A stretch of 64,000 nt of DNA from positions 2,804,136 to 2,868,135 of the forward strand of contig NZ_FNLF01000002.1 of assembly GCF_900103175.1 (NCBI RefSeq), read 5' to 3'. This document shows, piece by piece, positions 32,887 through 41,990 of this stretch. The DNA is from Tsukamurella pulmonis (GTDB lineage Bacteria > Actinomycetota > Actinomycetes > Mycobacteriales > Mycobacteriaceae). Numbering within the stretch: position 1 is the stretch's first letter; every line of letters begins with the position of its first letter. A program made the position numbers and the translations under genes. The notes beneath the pieces are model-generated. The model worked only from the letters and a program-made list of their open reading frames with translations. It was not told the origin of the DNA and made no database searches.

Positions 32887-33615
32887 TCAGCGCAGCTGAT
32901 AGACCCGCGTGCCCGGGAAGGTTCCGAAGCGCACCGCGATCGCCGCGACCAGCACGGCCGCGATCACCCCGGCGCAGGCCCAGCCCACGGCCTCGACCTG
33001 CTGCCGCGTCCGCTTGTCGCGCGGGAGCAACTCGGGGGCGTAGACGATGCCGGCCGTCACGAGCGCACCGGCGACGAAGCCGCCGAGGTGGCCCAGCCAC
33101 GAGATCCCGGACAGCGTGAACGACGCGACGACGTTCACGCCGATGATCACCAGCAACGACGTGGGGTCGATCTTCATGCGCAGGTAGAGCACGAGCTGCG
33201 CTGCGATGAGACCGAAGATGGCGCCCGAGGCTCCCACGGTGATCGTGTTCTCCAGGCCGAACCACAGCACGGCCGCGCTGCCGCCGAGCAGCGACACCCC
33301 GTAGAGCACCGCGAACCGCGCACGGCCCAGCGCCTGCTCGATGTTCCGCCCGAAGACGTACAGCGTGAACATGTTGACCAGCAGGTGAATGGGACCGAAG
33401 TGCAGGAACCCTGAGGTCACCGCGGTCCACCACCAGCCGTTCAGGGTGGCCGGCTCCGACAGCGCGAGCCGGGCCACCTCCAACGAGGCCATGTTGTTCT
33501 CGATGCTGCCCGAGGCCTTCGCGCTGAAGGCGAAGGCGATCACGTTCACCGCGATCAGCGAGTAGGTCAGGACGGGTTGCCAGTCCCGTCGGACCGGCGT
33601 TCCGAGTACGGTCAC
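32887..33615 (-). CDS. Rhomboid family intramembrane serine protease
   Basis: A 242-residue membrane protein with at least six helices. The catalytic dyad is Ser130 in GASGAIFG and His176 in WLGHLGGF, and the oxyanion-helping HLLVNM lies at 77-82. It cleaves transmembrane segments inside the bilayer; substrates are unknown. Its stop touches that of the CtaG-like gene. The next gene upstream on its strand is the small membrane protein at 33622. Confidence 0.9.
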   Translation of the reverse strand: MTVLGTPVRRDWQPVLTYSLIAVNVIAFAFSAKASGSIENNMASLEVARLALSEPATLNGWWWTAVTSGFLHFGPIHLLVNMFTLYVFGRNIEQALGRARFAVLYGVSLLGGSAAVLWFGLENTITVGASGAIFGLIAAQLVLYLRMKIDPTSLLVIIGVNVVASFTLSGISWLGHLGGFVAGALVTAGIVYAPELLPRDKRTRQQVEAVGWACAGVIAAVLVAAIAVRFGTFPGTRVYQLR

Positions 33616-33621
33616 GGGCGG

Positions 33622-34113
33622 CTAGCCGGCGAGGGACACGAGAACGGTGCCCGACGAAGCCGTCAGTTCCGCGCCCGCCACCGGCGACGCGGGCAAGCCG
33701 GCGACGGTGACCGCGTAGTTCACGTCCGTTTCGACGACCTCCACCGAGAAGTCGAACGGCAGCACGCACTTGCCCGAGCGGAGCGCCCCCTCGTCGAGGC
33801 GCCCGTCGATGCTCACGCGACCGTCTGCGCTGCGCAGCACCACCCGCGCGCCCTCCTTGACTCCGGCGGCCTCGCCCGTCCCGGCGCACGAGGACTCCGT
33901 CGCCCGGTACTCAGGACCCGCGAGCACGACGAAACCCTGTCGCTCGAAGGCAGTGCTCGCGACGCCGAACGAGACGGAGAAGATCCCGACCACCGCCATG
34001 ACGACGAGCGCGACGGCGGTCACGACGACGACCCAGGTCCGGGAACCGGGTCCGAGGCGACGCCACGGCTGCTGGGGCCCGGCGGCAGCGGGGCGGGCAG
34101 CTCCGAACGCCAC
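33622..34113 (-). CDS. Single-pass membrane protein, probably frameshifted at its 5' end
   Basis: A 163-residue frame from GTG 34113, with one membrane helix (TWVVVVTAVALVVMAVVGIF) and an extracytoplasmic beta-rich domain with two Cys. No ribosome binding site precedes 34113. A -1 shifted frame starting at GTG 34178, overlapping the tesB stop as GTGA, would run into this one at GGGCCCC (34080-34074). The real gene is likely 33622-34178 with an indel, a sequencing error or a -1 slip. Its function is unknown. Confidence 0.6.
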   Translation of the reverse strand: MAFGAARPAAAGPQQPWRRLGPGSRTWVVVVTAVALVVMAVVGIFSVSFGVASTAFERQGFVVLAGPEYRATESSCAGTGEAAGVKEGARVVLRSADGRVSIDGRLDEGALRSGKCVLPFDFSVEVVETDVNYAVTVAGLPASPVAGAELTASSGTVLVSLAG

Positions 34114-34178
34114 TCACGGCCCGGCGTGCCCTCCGGCACGGCCGGGATCGGTCGCTGCTGCGTGTCCTGGCTGGTCAC
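34074..34178 (-). other. Probable missing 5' coding part of the membrane protein
   Basis: GTG at 34178 overlaps the tesB TGA, the coupling seen in many genes here. Its frame codes TSQDTQQRPIPAVPEGTPGR and then LPAPLPPGP before leaving the expected frame. One more C in the CCCC run would join it to the 33622-34113 frame. The phase also fits a slippery heptamer G GGC CCC. Confidence 0.45.
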
Positions 34179-35065
34179 TTGGCCCCCTTCGGCGGGAAGT
34201 ACTTGAGCACACCCTCCTGGGTGGTGCTGGCTACCAGAATGCCTTCTGCATCGAAGAATTGCCCGTTCGACATACCGCGACCACCGTCCGCGACCGTCGA
34301 ATGCGTGGCGTAGAGGTTGTAGCGGTCGAACCGGACCCGCCGGTGGAACCACAGCGACTGGTTGAGCGTGACGGCCATGATCCGGTCGAATCCCCAGGAC
34401 AGACCGTGCCGGGTGATGATCGAGTCGAGGATCGTGGTGTCCGAGGCGTAGGCCAGCGCGGCGTCGTGGATCACCTGGTCGTCCGGCAGCTCGCCGGCGG
34501 TGCGGATCCAGACGTTGTTGTCCTCCTGGACCAGCCCCTTGCCCTTGGCGATCCACGCGGGATCGTTGGTGAAGCGCATGTCCATCGGCTGCGGCGCCTC
34601 GACGAACATGGCGACCACGTCCTCGTAGCCCGCCAGGGTGTCCTGGATGCTCGGCAGGCCCTCGGGGCCCGGCACCTGCGGCGCCGGATCGCCGTGCACC
34701 AACGGATTACGGCCGTCGGTCTGGTAGGCCAGCTGCATCAGCGCGAGCACCGTGCCGCCCTGCTCGACCGAGACCAGCCGGTTCGCCACGTTGCGGGTGT
34801 CGCGCAGCCGCCGCACCACGAACTCCAGGTCGGCGTTCACCTCGCCGCCGTTGATGAAGTGCGTGTGCGCGGCGTGCAGGAACAGCGACTCGCGCGCGCC
34901 CGGGACCGTGTTCCCGGAGGCCACGATCGCCTGCGAGAGGATCTGGCCGCCGAACGTGCGGGCGGCGGTCTTGGCGGGGTGACGACCGAGGAAACGGCCC
35001 TCCCCCGCCGCCGCGAGATCCAGGGTGCCGAGGAACTCGTCGAAATCGGTGAGTGTCTCCGTCAT
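34175..35065 (-). CDS. tesB: Acyl-CoA thioesterase II
   Basis: A 296-residue TesB with a tandem hot-dog fold. It has RTFGGQILSQAIVAS near 36-50 and the late HSTVADGGRGMSNGQFF with the active-site Asp/Thr/Gln set. It hydrolyses medium- and long-chain acyl-CoA to the free acid and CoA. It sits downstream of pyruvate kinase in the order lgt-pyk-tesB, the same as M. tuberculosis Rv1614-Rv1618 without the intervening genes. Confidence 0.92.
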   Translation of the reverse strand: MTETLTDFDEFLGTLDLAAAGEGRFLGRHPAKTAARTFGGQILSQAIVASGNTVPGARESLFLHAAHTHFINGGEVNADLEFVVRRLRDTRNVANRLVSVEQGGTVLALMQLAYQTDGRNPLVHGDPAPQVPGPEGLPSIQDTLAGYEDVVAMFVEAPQPMDMRFTNDPAWIAKGKGLVQEDNNVWIRTAGELPDDQVIHDAALAYASDTTILDSIITRHGLSWGFDRIMAVTLNQSLWFHRRVRFDRYNLYATHSTVADGGRGMSNGQFFDAEGILVASTTQEGVLKYFPPKGAK

Positions 35066-35102
35066 GACGACGAGAGTACGGTGCTCGATCGACGGCTCGC
35101 CG

Positions 35103-36533
35103 TCAGTGGTCGTCCTCGCCGATCCGGTGCACCTGGATCAGGTTGGTCGAGCCGATGGTCCCGGGGGGAGCACCGGCGACGATGACCACCTGGTCGCCCT
35201 TGGAGTACCGGCCGATGCCCTCGAGCGAGTGGTCGACCTGCTTGATCATCGCGTCGGTGCTGTCGGCGCCGTCGACCAGGAAGGTCTCCGTGCCCCAGGA
35301 CAGGGCGAGCTGGCTGCGCACCTCCGGCAGCGGCGTGAAGGCCAGCAGCGGCAGGCGAGTGTGCAGGCGCGCGAGGCGGCGCACGGTGTCGCCCGACTGG
35401 GTGAACGCCACCAGGGCCTTGGCGTTGAGGCGCTCGCCGATGTCGCGCGCGGCGTAGGAGATGATGCCGCGCTTGGTGCGGGGCACGTGGTTGAGCGGCG
35501 GCACCGACGGTCCGCCGTCCTCGACCGCGCGGACGATGCGGGACATGGTCTGCACCGTCTCGATCGGGTACTTGCCCACGGACACCTCGCCCGAGAGCAT
35601 CACCGCGTCGGCGCCGTCGAGCACCGCGTTCGCGACGTCCGAGGCCTCGGCGCGCGTGGGACGGCTGTTCTCGATCATCGACTCGAGCATCTGCGTGGCC
35701 ACGATGACGGGCTTGGCGTTCTCGCGCGCGATCTGGATGGCCCGCTTCTGCACCAGCGGCACCTCCTCGAGCGGCAGCTCGACGCCCAGGTCGCCGCGGG
35801 CCACCATGACCGCGTCGAACGCCAGGATGACGGCCTCGAGGTTGTCGATGGCCTCGGGCTTCTCGAGCTTCGCGATGACCGGGACGCGGCGGCCGACCCG
35901 GTCCATGACCGCGTGCACCCGCTCGATGTCGGCCGGCGAGCGGACGAACGAGAGCGCGATGAAGTCGACGCCCAGCTCGAGCGCGAACTCCAGGTCCTCG
36001 ATGTCCTTCTCCGACAGCGCGGGCACGGAGACGTTCATGCCGGGCAGCGAGACGCCCTTGTTGTTGGAGACGGGGCCGCCCTCGGTGACCCGGCAGACGA
36101 CGTCGTCGCCCTCGACCGAAACGACCGTCAGGCCGACCTTGCCGTCGTCGACGAGCAGCCGGTCGCCGGGGCGCGCGTCCTGCGCGAGCTCCTTGTAGGT
36201 GGTGGAGACGCGGTCGTGCGTGCCGACGACGTCCTCGACCGTGATGCGCACGGTCTCGCCGGTCTCCCAGACGGTGCGGCCGTCGCCCGTGAAGCGGCCG
36301 AGGCGGATCTTGGGGCCCTGCAGGTCGGCGAGGATGCCGACGGCACGGCCGGTGGTGTCGGAGGCGGCGCGGACGCGGCCGTAATTCACCGCGTGGTCGG
36401 CGTGTTCGCCGTGGCTGAAGTTCAGGCGCGCGACGTCCATGCCCTCCTCGACGAGGGCGAGGACCTTCTCATCGGTTCCGACGGCGGGGCCCAGGGTGCA
36501 GACGATCTTGGTTCGACGAGTCACGGCGTCCAC
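35103..36533 (-). CDS. pyk: Pyruvate kinase
   Basis: A 476-residue pyruvate kinase, converting phosphoenolpyruvate and ADP to pyruvate and ATP. The hallmarks are MDVARLNFSHG, IAKLEKPEAIDN with the active-site Lys, and MVARGDLGVELPLEEV. GTG at 36533 is chosen since AAGGAGG lies six bases upstream within the lgt 3' end; GTG at 36524 gives the more usual N-terminus (TRRTKIVC) and is the alternative. The gap to lgt is one base, so they are co-transcribed. Confidence 0.95.
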   Translation of the reverse strand: MDAVTRRTKIVCTLGPAVGTDEKVLALVEEGMDVARLNFSHGEHADHAVNYGRVRAASDTTGRAVGILADLQGPKIRLGRFTGDGRTVWETGETVRITVEDVVGTHDRVSTTYKELAQDARPGDRLLVDDGKVGLTVVSVEGDDVVCRVTEGGPVSNNKGVSLPGMNVSVPALSEKDIEDLEFALELGVDFIALSFVRSPADIERVHAVMDRVGRRVPVIAKLEKPEAIDNLEAVILAFDAVMVARGDLGVELPLEEVPLVQKRAIQIARENAKPVIVATQMLESMIENSRPTRAEASDVANAVLDGADAVMLSGEVSVGKYPIETVQTMSRIVRAVEDGGPSVPPLNHVPRTKRGIISYAARDIGERLNAKALVAFTQSGDTVRRLARLHTRLPLLAFTPLPEVRSQLALSWGTETFLVDGADSTDAMIKQVDHSLEGIGRYSKGDQVVIVAGAPPGTIGSTNLIQVHRIGEDDH

Positions 36534-36534
36534 G

Positions 36535-37545
36535 TTAGTCCTCCTTATTCCGCTCTGTGGAGTCTCCTGTCAACCCGCCGGTTTCCATCTGGCGAACATC
36601 AGTCTGCTCGCCGGCGACGGAGGTCGGGGCCGACGCCGATCCCGCCTGCTCGGGGTCGCTTTCCGACGGTGCGCCCTCCGGCGCGTCGAGCAGGACCGAA
36701 TCCTCGCGCCCCTTCGGGGCGAGGAGGAAGTAGGCGATGGCCCCGGCGAAGACGAGCGCCGCGGTGAAGACGTTGATGCGCACGCCGAAGATCAGCGTGG
36801 CGTGATCGTCGCGCATCATCTCGATGAAGAAGCGGCCCAGGCAGTAGCCGGCGACGTAGAGCGCGAACAGCCGGCCGTGACCGATGCGGAAGCGCCGGTC
36901 GACGATCACCAGGAACGCCGCGACCAGCAGGTTCCAGATCAGCTCGTAGAGGAAGGTGGGCTGCACGACCGCGAGCACGACGCCGGTGCTGTGCCCGTCG
37001 AGCACGTCGGGCCCGCGCTGGCCCACGTCGTTGGCGCGCTCGTAGATCTCCAGGCCCCACGGGAGCGTGGTCGGCGCGCCGTAGAGCTCCTGGTTGAACC
37101 AGTTGCCGAGCCGCCCGATGGCCTGCGCGACCACGATGGCGGGCGCGATGGCATCCGCGAACGGGCCGATCTTGATGCCCATCTTGCGGCAGCCGATCGC
37201 GGCGCCGACGCCGCCGAGGGCCACCGCACCCCAGATGCCGAGGCCGCCGTCCCAGATGCGGAAGACGGCGCCGATACCGCGGCCGTCGGGGCCGAAGTAG
37301 GTGCTGAAGTCGGTCAGCACGTGGTAGAGCCGGCCGCCGACGAGGCCGAACGGGACGGCCCAGACGGCCACGTCGACCACCTGGCCGGGCTTGCCGCCGC
37401 GCGCCACCCAGCGGCGGTCGCCCCACCAGCAGGCGACGACGATGCCGATGATGATGCACAGCGCGTAGGCGCGGATCGGGACGGGCCCGAGGTGCCAGAC
37501 GCCCTGGGCCGGGCTCGGAATGCTCGCGAGGATCACGCCCGTCAC
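36535..37545 (-). CDS. lgt: Prolipoprotein diacylglyceryl transferase
   Basis: A ~336-residue membrane enzyme that adds diacylglycerol to the lipobox Cys of prolipoproteins. The signature GRLGNWFNQELYG and the essential VGGRLYHVLTDF and HGRLFALYV stretches are present, with seven membrane helices. A ~70-residue acidic, Ser-rich tail follows, longer than in M. tuberculosis. GTG at 37545 is chosen from similarity in N-terminal length; GTG at 37536 is possible. It heads the lgt-pyk-tesB unit. Confidence 0.93.
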   Translation of the reverse strand: MTGVILASIPSPAQGVWHLGPVPIRAYALCIIIGIVVACWWGDRRWVARGGKPGQVVDVAVWAVPFGLVGGRLYHVLTDFSTYFGPDGRGIGAVFRIWDGGLGIWGAVALGGVGAAIGCRKMGIKIGPFADAIAPAIVVAQAIGRLGNWFNQELYGAPTTLPWGLEIYERANDVGQRGPDVLDGHSTGVVLAVVQPTFLYELIWNLLVAAFLVIVDRRFRIGHGRLFALYVAGYCLGRFFIEMMRDDHATLIFGVRINVFTAALVFAGAIAYFLLAPKGREDSVLLDAPEGAPSESDPEQAGSASAPTSVAGEQTDVRQMETGGLTGDSTERNKED

Positions 37546-37570
37546 CCTACTGACCGCGACGGGGCCGCGT

Positions 37571-39100
37571 TCACTGCGCGCGCAGCCGCTCCCACAGCAC
37601 GGGCCAGTCGACGGTGCGCCCGGCGTAGAGCACCGCGACCGGGTCGCCGTCGTCGCCGGGTGCGGGCACCGCGCGACGGTGGGTGAACGCCGCGTCGAGC
37701 ACCGGGGACGGCTCGCCGATCCAGAACACGGAGCGCGCGCCGTCCGCGGGGCGGCCGAAGTAGTGGTACGCGCGGTGGCCGCTGTAGGCCCGGGGCAGCC
37801 CCGCGTCGCGCCCGAAGTAGTCGACGGCGGCGGCGAACGGATAACTCTCGGCGACGATGACGGTGCCCTCGCGTTCCGCGGGGGTGAGCGTCGCGTAGGC
37901 GGCGACGACGCTGGTCGAGAGCCGCTGCAGGAGGCGGTCACCGTCGACGAGCATCGTGGCCGGCGCCCGCAGCGGCGGCGCGCCGATCCGCTCCGCCACG
38001 GCGGGCGACCACACCGGGGAAGCAGCGACCCAGCTCGCGGTGGAACCGATCAGCGCCACGACGGCGACGGCACGGAGCGCGCGGCGGGCCCGGAGCCGTC
38101 GGCGGCGGCACCAGTGTTCGACGGCGACGGCGCCCGCCGCCATCGGCAGCGCGTACACCGACGCGAGGTAGTAGGCGCGGCCGTGGGTGAGCACGATGGC
38201 GGCGACGACGAGCAACAGCGCGACGCCGAGGAACCGGTACGGCCGCAGGTCGCGCGAACGCAGGAGAGCGACGGCGCCGGCCAGCAGCAGCGGCAGCCCG
38301 ATCAGCAGGCCCGCGCCGAAGATCCCGACGAGCGCGAATCCCGCGCCACCGGGCCATTCGGCGCGCACGACGGCGCCCATCCGGGTGTACGCCCAGTCGT
38401 GCCCGGCCTGCCACCACAGCGTCGGCGCCACCGCGGCCCCCGCGAGTGCGGCGCCGCCCCACAGCGCGGGGCGGGTCAGCAGCCGCCGCGGGCCGCAGGC
38501 CAGGGCGCCGAGCGCGACGGCGATCCACAGGGCCGGCACCAGGAACTTCGTGAGCAGCGACAGCGCGGTCACCGCGCCCACGAGCAGCAGCAGCCGGTCC
38601 TGGCGCGTGCGCACCCACCGCACCAGCAGGTACACGATGAGCGTCCACCACAGCGGGTCGAGCGAGTACGTCGCGAGCCAGTGCCCCACCGCGCTCACCA
38701 GGGACATCGCGACGGCCGCGGCGGCGAAGACCTGTGCCCACGCGCGCCCGCCGAGCTCGCGGGCGATCAGTCCCGCGAGCACGGTGATCGCGGCGACGGC
38801 CAGCGTGGCCGGGAGGCGCAGCACGACGAGGTTCCCGTGCGCGAGGGAGTCGAGCGCCGCGGCGAGCAGCGGGACCAGCGGCGGCTGATCGAAGTAGCCG
38901 GCGGACGGGTGGTCGCGGCCGGCGACGACGAAGTAGGCCTCGTCGAAGAAGTGGCCGTAGTTGCGGCTGCCGATCAGCATCACGGCGAGCACGACGGCGC
39001 CGACGACGGCGAGCGGGAGCCGGGCGAGCGGCGGCGGCGCGGACGGCCGTGCGGGCGCATCTGCGGGCGTCGATGGATCTGCGACGAGCGGGGATGTCAT
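37571..39100 (-). CDS. Glycosyltransferase family 39 (GT-C) membrane protein
   Basis: A 509-residue protein with about 11 hydrophobic helices. The FDEAYF motif in the first external loop has the acidic pair expected of GT-C enzymes, and GYFDQPPLVPLL follows, as in ArnT/PMT-like proteins. It uses a polyprenyl-phosphate sugar to modify a lipid or protein on the outer face of the membrane. Donor and acceptor are unknown. It is upstream of lgt with 25 bases between them, probably the same transcript. Confidence 0.85.
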   Translation of the reverse strand: MTSPLVADPSTPADAPARPSAPPPLARLPLAVVGAVVLAVMLIGSRNYGHFFDEAYFVVAGRDHPSAGYFDQPPLVPLLAAALDSLAHGNLVVLRLPATLAVAAITVLAGLIARELGGRAWAQVFAAAAVAMSLVSAVGHWLATYSLDPLWWTLIVYLLVRWVRTRQDRLLLLVGAVTALSLLTKFLVPALWIAVALGALACGPRRLLTRPALWGGAALAGAAVAPTLWWQAGHDWAYTRMGAVVRAEWPGGAGFALVGIFGAGLLIGLPLLLAGAVALLRSRDLRPYRFLGVALLLVVAAIVLTHGRAYYLASVYALPMAAGAVAVEHWCRRRRLRARRALRAVAVVALIGSTASWVAASPVWSPAVAERIGAPPLRAPATMLVDGDRLLQRLSTSVVAAYATLTPAEREGTVIVAESYPFAAAVDYFGRDAGLPRAYSGHRAYHYFGRPADGARSVFWIGEPSPVLDAAFTHRRAVPAPGDDGDPVAVLYAGRTVDWPVLWERLRAQ

Positions 39101-39196
39101 GGCATCGACGTTCGCGCAGCGGTCCTACCCGCGGTAGCGCCGTTCGGCGGCCCGTCGACCGACGAAAGGAGGTACCGGTCCCGTCGGGCCCGTCCT

Positions 39197-39202
39197 TACG
39201 AT
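39197..39202 (+). promoter_or_regulatory. -10 box of the sensor kinase-cyclase operon
   Basis: TACGAT ends six bases before the ATG at 39209 and no ribosome binding site is seen, so the operon is likely leaderless. Confidence 0.5.
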
Positions 39203-39208
39203 GACTGC

Positions 39209-40306
39209 ATGCACGTCGACCCCGGTCCCCGCATCCGCGCCGCCCAGGCGGCGCTGCTGGTGGTGTCGGCGATCGGCACCCTCGGCCTGGTGATGGCGCT
39301 CTTCCCCGCGCTGCGCGGCGCGGATCTCGGGCTCGGGGCGGCGGTGATGCTCGCCGCGTCCGCGGCGGTCGGGCTGCTGCGTCCCGTCCCGGCTGCGCCC
39401 GTCGTTGCGGCTGCCGGTTGCTACCTCGTGCTCGGGCCCTGGTCCGAGGCCACTCAGGCCGGCGCGACCGTCTGGGTCGCGGTGGCGGTCTCGCTGGTCT
39501 CGTCCGCGGCGGCGCAGGCCGCCCGGGACCGCCGCGAGGCCGTCCTGGCCTTCGCACCGTTCGTGGTCTTCGCGGCCGCAGTGGCGGCGTCGTCGCACTC
39601 CGTGTGGGGCGCGCTCGGCTCGCTCGCCCCGGTGCTCGGCGGCTCGACCGTCGGCCTGGGGATACGGCTGCGCGACGCCGGGCGGGAGCGGCGCGCCCTC
39701 GCAGAGCGCCAGGCCCGCGCCGACGAGCGGCTCGCGCTCGCGGCCGAGCTGCACGACCTCGCCACCGCCCGCCTGACCCGGATCGTGCTCGCCGCGCGGA
39801 CGGCGGACGAGCCCGGCATCGAGGAGGACGCGCAGGCCGCGCTCGCCGACCTGCGGCGCGTGGTGGTCGGGCTGCAGACGGTGGACGCACCGTCGGTCCC
39901 GCTGGCGACGAGCGGCGTGGTGGCTCCCGCCGAGGTCGGCGGCGCGATCACCGACGCCGTCGGCCGGGCCCGCGACGCCGGGCAGCACGTCGACCTGTCC
40001 GGGACTGTGTCGCAGCCGCTCCCCCGCGCGACGGCCGACTGTCTCGCCCGGGTGCTGGAGGAGGGCCTGACCAACGCGCGCAAGCACGCGGCGGGCGCGC
40101 CCGTCGACGTCGAGGTGAGCGCACGCGGTGTGCGTGTGCACAACCCGGCGTCCGCCGCGGACGCACGACTCGCGGCGACCGGCAGCGGCACCGGCCTGCG
40201 CGGCCTGGCCGCCCGCACCTCCCTGGTCGGGGGCACGTTGCGGCACGGGCCGGCGCCCGACGGTGGCTGGACCCTGCAGGCCGAGTTCCCGGCGGCGGCC
40301 CGATGA
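39209..40306 (+). CDS. Histidine kinase, NarL-type two-component sensor
   Basis: A 365-residue kinase. Five or six N-terminal membrane helices (residues ~10-150) form the sensor. The phosphoacceptor is His182 in LAAELHDLATARLTRI, followed by an HATPase domain with GLTNARKHA (N box) and GTGLRGLAAR (G box). It phosphorylates the response regulator encoded next, with which it overlaps as ATGA. The third gene in the operon is a lycopene cyclase, so carotenoid formation may respond to a membrane or light signal (inference). Confidence 0.9.
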   Translation: MHVDPGPRIRAAQAALLVVSAIGTLGLVMALFPALRGADLGLGAAVMLAASAAVGLLRPVPAAPVVAAAGCYLVLGPWSEATQAGATVWVAVAVSLVSSAAAQAARDRREAVLAFAPFVVFAAAVAASSHSVWGALGSLAPVLGGSTVGLGIRLRDAGRERRALAERQARADERLALAAELHDLATARLTRIVLAARTADEPGIEEDAQAALADLRRVVVGLQTVDAPSVPLATSGVVAPAEVGGAITDAVGRARDAGQHVDLSGTVSQPLPRATADCLARVLEEGLTNARKHAAGAPVDVEVSARGVRVHNPASAADARLAATGSGTGLRGLAARTSLVGGTLRHGPAPDGGWTLQAEFPAAAR

Positions 40307-40929
40307 CGGTGCGCGTGCTGGTGGCCGACGACGACCCGATCGTGCGGGAGTACCTGCGGTCGGTCCTGTCGGCGGAGCCGGACCTGGAGGTGGTGGCGAC
40401 GGCCGCGGACGGCGCCGCCGCGGTGGAGGCCGGGATCGCGCAGGCACCGCAGGTCGCGCTGCTCGACGTGCGGATGCCCGGCGTCGACGGGATCGTGGCG
40501 ACGCGGGCGCTGCGCGAGCTCGATCCGCCCGTCGCCGTCGTGCTCATCACCTCGCTCGACACCGACGCGGTGCTGGTCGACGGGCTGGCCGCCGGTGCGG
40601 CGGGCTTCGTGGTCAAGACCGCCGAGCCCGCGCTGCTGGCGGCGGCGGTGCGCACCGCCGCCGGCGGCGGTTCCCTGCTCTCCCCCGACGCGCTGGCCCG
40701 GCTGGTGCGGCTGGCCGGGGATCGCCCGCGCCGCGACGCCCGGGTCGACGCGCTGGGTGCGCGGGAACGCGACGTCCTGCGCGAGCTCGCGACGGGCGCC
40801 ACGAACGCGGAGATCGCGGCGCGGCTCTTCCTCGCCGAATCAACGGTGAAGGGCTACGTTTCGACGTTGATGACCCGTCTGGACTGCGCGAACCGCACCC
40901 AGTTGGCCCTGCTCGGGGCGCCGCTGTGA
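40303..40929 (+). CDS. LuxR/NarL family response regulator
   Basis: A 208-residue regulator. The receiver phosphoacceptor is Asp55 (ALLDVRMPG), with the DDD acidic triad at 9-11 and Lys ~104. The LuxR-type helix-turn-helix is GATNAEIAARLFLAESTVKGYVSTL. It partners the preceding kinase, its start overlapping the kinase stop (ATGA). Its own stop overlaps the start of the cyclase gene (GTGA). Confidence 0.92.
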   Translation: MTVRVLVADDDPIVREYLRSVLSAEPDLEVVATAADGAAAVEAGIAQAPQVALLDVRMPGVDGIVATRALRELDPPVAVVLITSLDTDAVLVDGLAAGAAGFVVKTAEPALLAAAVRTAAGGGSLLSPDALARLVRLAGDRPRRDARVDALGARERDVLRELATGATNAEIAARLFLAESTVKGYVSTLMTRLDCANRTQLALLGAPL

Positions 40930-41990
40930 CGCCGGACGTGGTGGTGCTGGGGCTGGGGCCGGCCGGTCGCGCCCTCGCGCACCGGGCGGCGGCCGCGGGG
41001 TTGACGGTGCGGGCGTTCGACCCGGCGCCGGACGCGCGATGGCGGCGCACCTTCGGGCTGTGGGCGGACGAGCTCCCCGCGTGGCTGCCGACGGGGGTCG
41101 TCGCCGCCGTCGGAAGTCCCCGGGTCATCGCCCGGAGCCGACGCGCGCTGCGGCGCGAGTACGCCGTGCTGGACGTCGATGCGCTGCAGGACGCGATGCA
41201 CCTCGACGGTGTCGACGTCCGCGCGGAGCGGGCCGGGCGCGACGGGCACGGCGCCGCGTTCGTCATCGACGCGCGCGGGCCGGCGCCGGCGAGCGGGGCC
41301 GGGGTGCCGCGGCAGACCGCGGCCGGGGTGCTGGTGCCCGCCGACGCGCACGAGCAACTCTGGATGGACTGGCGGCCCGCGCCGGGCGTGCCCGAGGGCG
41401 CGGCGGCGTCGTTCCTCTACGCGGTGCGGGTCTCGGACCAGGCGCTCCTACTGGAGGAGACCTGCCTGGCGGGGGCGCCCGCGCTCACCGTCGACGAGTT
41501 GGAGGTGCGGCTGCGCGCCCGGCTGGCCGCGCGCGGGATCGTGGCGGGCGCGCTGCACGAACGGGTGGACTTCCCGCTGCTCGCGCCGGGTCCGCGGCGG
41601 GGCCGCGGCTGGTGCGGTGTCGGCGTGCGCGGGAGCACGCTGCACCCGGCCACGGGCTACTCAGTAGCGGGTTCGCTGGCCTTCGCCGACGAGGCGGTCG
41701 GGGCGCTGCGGGCGGGGCGGAACCCGGTCGACGCCGACGCGATAGCGGCGCACCGGCTGCGGGCGGCGGCGTTGACAGCGCTGCTCGGTATGTCCGCGCC
41801 GGAACAGCGCGACTTCTTCGAGGTGTTCTTCGGCCTGCCCGAGCGGCATGTGCGCGGTTTCCTGGCCGGACGGTCCTCGGCGACGACGAACGCCGCAGCG
41901 ATGGCTGCGGCGTTCGTGGCGGCGCCGTGGGGGCTGCGCCGGCGCCTGGCTCGCGCGATTACTCCGCGGACTCCTCGCGGGCCGCGCTGA
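40926..41990 (+). CDS. crtL: Lycopene beta-cyclase, CrtL type
   Basis: A 354-residue flavoprotein-like cyclase. The dinucleotide-binding motif is LGLGPAG (8-14), and the family's FDPAPDARWRRTFGLWADEL and FLYAVRVSDQALLLEETCLA stretches are present. It closes the ends of lycopene into beta rings at the membrane, giving coloured cyclic carotenoids. It is the last gene of a kinase-regulator-cyclase unit, an unusual partner for a two-component system. Its last 32 bases overlap the opposing thioredoxin gene. Confidence 0.82.
   Translation: MTPDVVVLGLGPAGRALAHRAAAAGLTVRAFDPAPDARWRRTFGLWADELPAWLPTGVVAAVGSPRVIARSRRALRREYAVLDVDALQDAMHLDGVDVRAERAGRDGHGAAFVIDARGPAPASGAGVPRQTAAGVLVPADAHEQLWMDWRPAPGVPEGAAASFLYAVRVSDQALLLEETCLAGAPALTVDELEVRLRARLAARGIVAGALHERVDFPLLAPGPRRGRGWCGVGVRGSTLHPATGYSVAGSLAFADEAVGALRAGRNPVDADAIAAHRLRAAALTALLGMSAPEQRDFFEVFFGLPERHVRGFLAGRSSATTNAAAMAAAFVAAPWGLRRRLARAITPRTPRGPR

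Noticed and set aside
37520-39208. The long open frame upstream of the sensor kinase
   Set aside because: It is antisense to the GT-C gene; the kinase begins at 39209, where a -10 box lies just upstream.
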